Shown here: positions 62,777-64,000 of the stretch, piece by piece
Layout: each line of letters begins with the position of its first letter
Numbering within the stretch: the first letter of the stretch is position 1
Assembly (NCBI RefSeq): GCF_019737615.1
Contig: NZ_JAHKKS010000009.1
Location: 62,001-126,000 of the forward strand
DNA from: Sphingobium xanthum
GTDB taxonomy: Bacteria; Pseudomonadota; Alphaproteobacteria; Sphingomonadales; Sphingomonadaceae
Reading direction: 5' to 3'
Length of the DNA stretch: 64,000 nt
Position numbers and translations under genes: made by a program
The notes under the pieces: generated by a model
The model's database searches: none
The model's input: the letters and a program-made list of their open reading frames with translations, nothing else
What the model was told of the DNA's origin: nothing

Positions 62777-64000
62777 GTGGACGACAAGCGCAATATCATC
62801 CTCGCGGTTGTGCTGAGCATCGCGATCCTGTTCGGCTGGCCCTATGTCTCCAGCCTGTTCTTCCCGACCGCAAACCCGCCGGCAAGACCTGCCGCGTCCG
62901 CCCCGGCGACGAACACGCCAACGGCCGGCGCGCCGACTGCCGGCGCTCCTGCCGCCGATGGGCCGCAGGCGACGCGCGATCGCACGCTGGTGCTGCGCGA
63001 GAGCCCGCGCGTCCTCATCGACACGCCCAAGCTCAAAGGCTCGATCAACCTGAAAGGTGCGCGCATCGACGATGTCGTGCTGCCGACCCACAAGGAAACG
63101 CTCGCCAAGGATAGCGAGCCGGTCCGCCTGTTCAGCCCCAGCGGTACGAAGGACGCCTATTTCGCGAGCTTCTCCTGGTCCGGCGAGGGCCTGAAGCTGC
63201 CCGACGCGAACAGCCAGTGGACCGCCGACCGCCAGACCCTGACGCCCGCCGCGCCCGTGACGCTGCGCTGGGACAATGGCGCGGGTCAGCGCTTCGTCAT
63301 CCGCCTGTCGGTCGATCAGGACTATATGCTGACCGTCGCGCAGACGCTCGAGAATGTTGGCCGCAACCAGATCGTCGCCCGTCCCTATGGCCTGCTCTCG
63401 CGCATCGGCCCGTCCAGGGATCCCTCGACCTGGACGATCCACACCGGACCCATGGGCGTGTTCAACGGCGCGGCGAATTATGACATCGACTTCACCGATC
63501 TGGACGAGGAAGGCGACAAGCGCTTCTCGACCACCGGTGGCTGGCTCGGCTTCACCGATCTCTACTGGCATGCCTCGCTGATCCCCGCGCAGAACCTGCC
63601 GGTCGAGGCGCAGTTCCGCGCCGGCGCCAACAAGCGCTATCAGGCCGATGTGACCTATGCGCCGAACGTCCTCGCGCCCGGCAAGTCGGTCACCGTCACC
63701 AGCCGACTCTTTGTGGGTGCCAAGGAAACGCCGGTGCTCGAGCGCTATACCGATCAGGAAGGCATCGCCCTGTTCGATCGCGCGATCGACTGGGGATGGT
63801 TCCGCTGGTTCGAGAAGCCGATCTTCTACCTGCTCGATTGGCTGTTCCGTCAAATCGGCAATTTCGGCGTGGCGATCATCTGCCTCACCTTCATCGTGCG
63901 CGGCCTGATGTTCCCCATCGCCCAGCGCCAGTTCGCCTCCATGGCGGCGATGCGGGCGCTTCAGCCGAAGATGAAGGCGGTCCAGGAGCGCTACAAGGAC
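62777..64000 (+). CDS. yidC: Membrane protein insertase YidC (3' end outside window)
   Basis: 408 codons are seen from GTG 62777; no stop before the edge. N-terminal membrane helix (IILAVVLSIAILFGWPYVSS), large periplasmic domain (about residues 60-340), then the first of the C-terminal helices (FGVAIICLTFIVRGLMFPIA, QRQFASMAAMRALQPKMKAV). Inserts inner-membrane proteins with or without SecYEG. Confidence 0.96.
   Translation, partial: MDDKRNIILAVVLSIAILFGWPYVSSLFFPTANPPARPAASAPATNTPTAGAPTAGAPAADGPQATRDRTLVLRESPRVLIDTPKLKGSINLKGARIDDVVLPTHKETLAKDSEPVRLFSPSGTKDAYFASFSWSGEGLKLPDANSQWTADRQTLTPAAPVTLRWDNGAGQRFVIRLSVDQDYMLTVAQTLENVGRNQIVARPYGLLSRIGPSRDPSTWTIHTGPMGVFNGAANYDIDFTDLDEEGDKRFSTTGGWLGFTDLYWHASLIPAQNLPVEAQFRAGANKRYQADVTYAPNVLAPGKSVTVTSRLFVGAKETPVLERYTDQEGIALFDRAIDWGWFRWFEKPIFYLLDWLFRQIGNFGVAIICLTFIVRGLMFPIAQRQFASMAAMRALQPKMKAVQERYKD

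Overview
The window is high-GC, densely coded DNA from an alphaproteobacterium, most likely a sphingomonad. Supporting signs are a PEPxxWA-type C-terminal sorting tail, an rpmH-rnpA-yidD-yidC block, a BigR/SqrR-type persulfide regulator, a Tad pilus locus, and the style of the housekeeping proteins (GlnE, Tgt, ErpA, RuvC, YebC, PolA). Two stretches look foreign: an AT-rich patch at about 2740-4120, and a complete transposon at 22460-26232.

Layout. 1-4120 is an accessory region: an HTH protein running off the left edge, a Fic protein, a YefM/YoeB toxin-antitoxin pair, a remnant copy of part of the first gene, and an AT-rich regulator plus unknown-gene pair. 4127-6660 is a thiamine operon on the minus strand: TPP riboswitch, unannotated four-helix membrane protein, thiC. 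6798-10594 holds envelope and hypothetical genes (MipA/OmpV porin-like protein, transglutaminase-like protein, lipoprotein). 10733-21653 is a housekeeping run: tgt, glnE, bcp, aldo/keto reductase, TSUP permease, DUF455 protein, M23 peptidase, erpA, xthA, qorB with a divergent HxlR regulator, and a DUF1801 protein.

21665-26957 is a comM (Mg-chelatase-like ATPase) gene split by a 3773-bp IS1595-family transposon with perfect 24-bp inverted ends and an 8-bp target duplication. The element carries a transposase and five passenger genes, one of them a Cas2-like small protein.

27059-34762 looks like an electrophile-defence cluster: an HxlR regulator with a clear dyad operator, then a co-directional run of VOC (glyoxalase-fold), DUF4287, two glutathione-transferase-fold and two DUF1428 proteins, broken by two REP-like palindromic pairs. 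An isochorismatase-fold hydrolase, an HTH-VOC fusion and a MarR regulator follow. 35236-38961 contains small membrane and SnoaL proteins, ruvC, DUF3147, yebC and a glycerophosphodiesterase. 38968-41578 is a persulfide/sulfide module: bigR, rhodanese, TSUP permease and a divergent persulfide dioxygenase-like enzyme. 41730-49217 holds polA, PhyH and CHAD proteins, a PEP-CTERM protein, galE and manC.

49304-56360 is a minus-strand Tad/Cpa pilus locus in the order cpaA-cpaB-cpaC-cpaD-cpaE-tadB-tadC. The cpaF/tadA ATPase is missing from its usual place and no pilin gene is visible. 56466-61840 has amino-acid oxidoreductase, cytochrome c, MarR, hydroxypyruvate reductase plus glycerate kinase, and a VOC gene. 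61999-64000 is rpmH-rnpA-yidD-yidC, with yidC cut by the right edge. All identifications come from reading the sequence and from recall of protein families; no database search was run.
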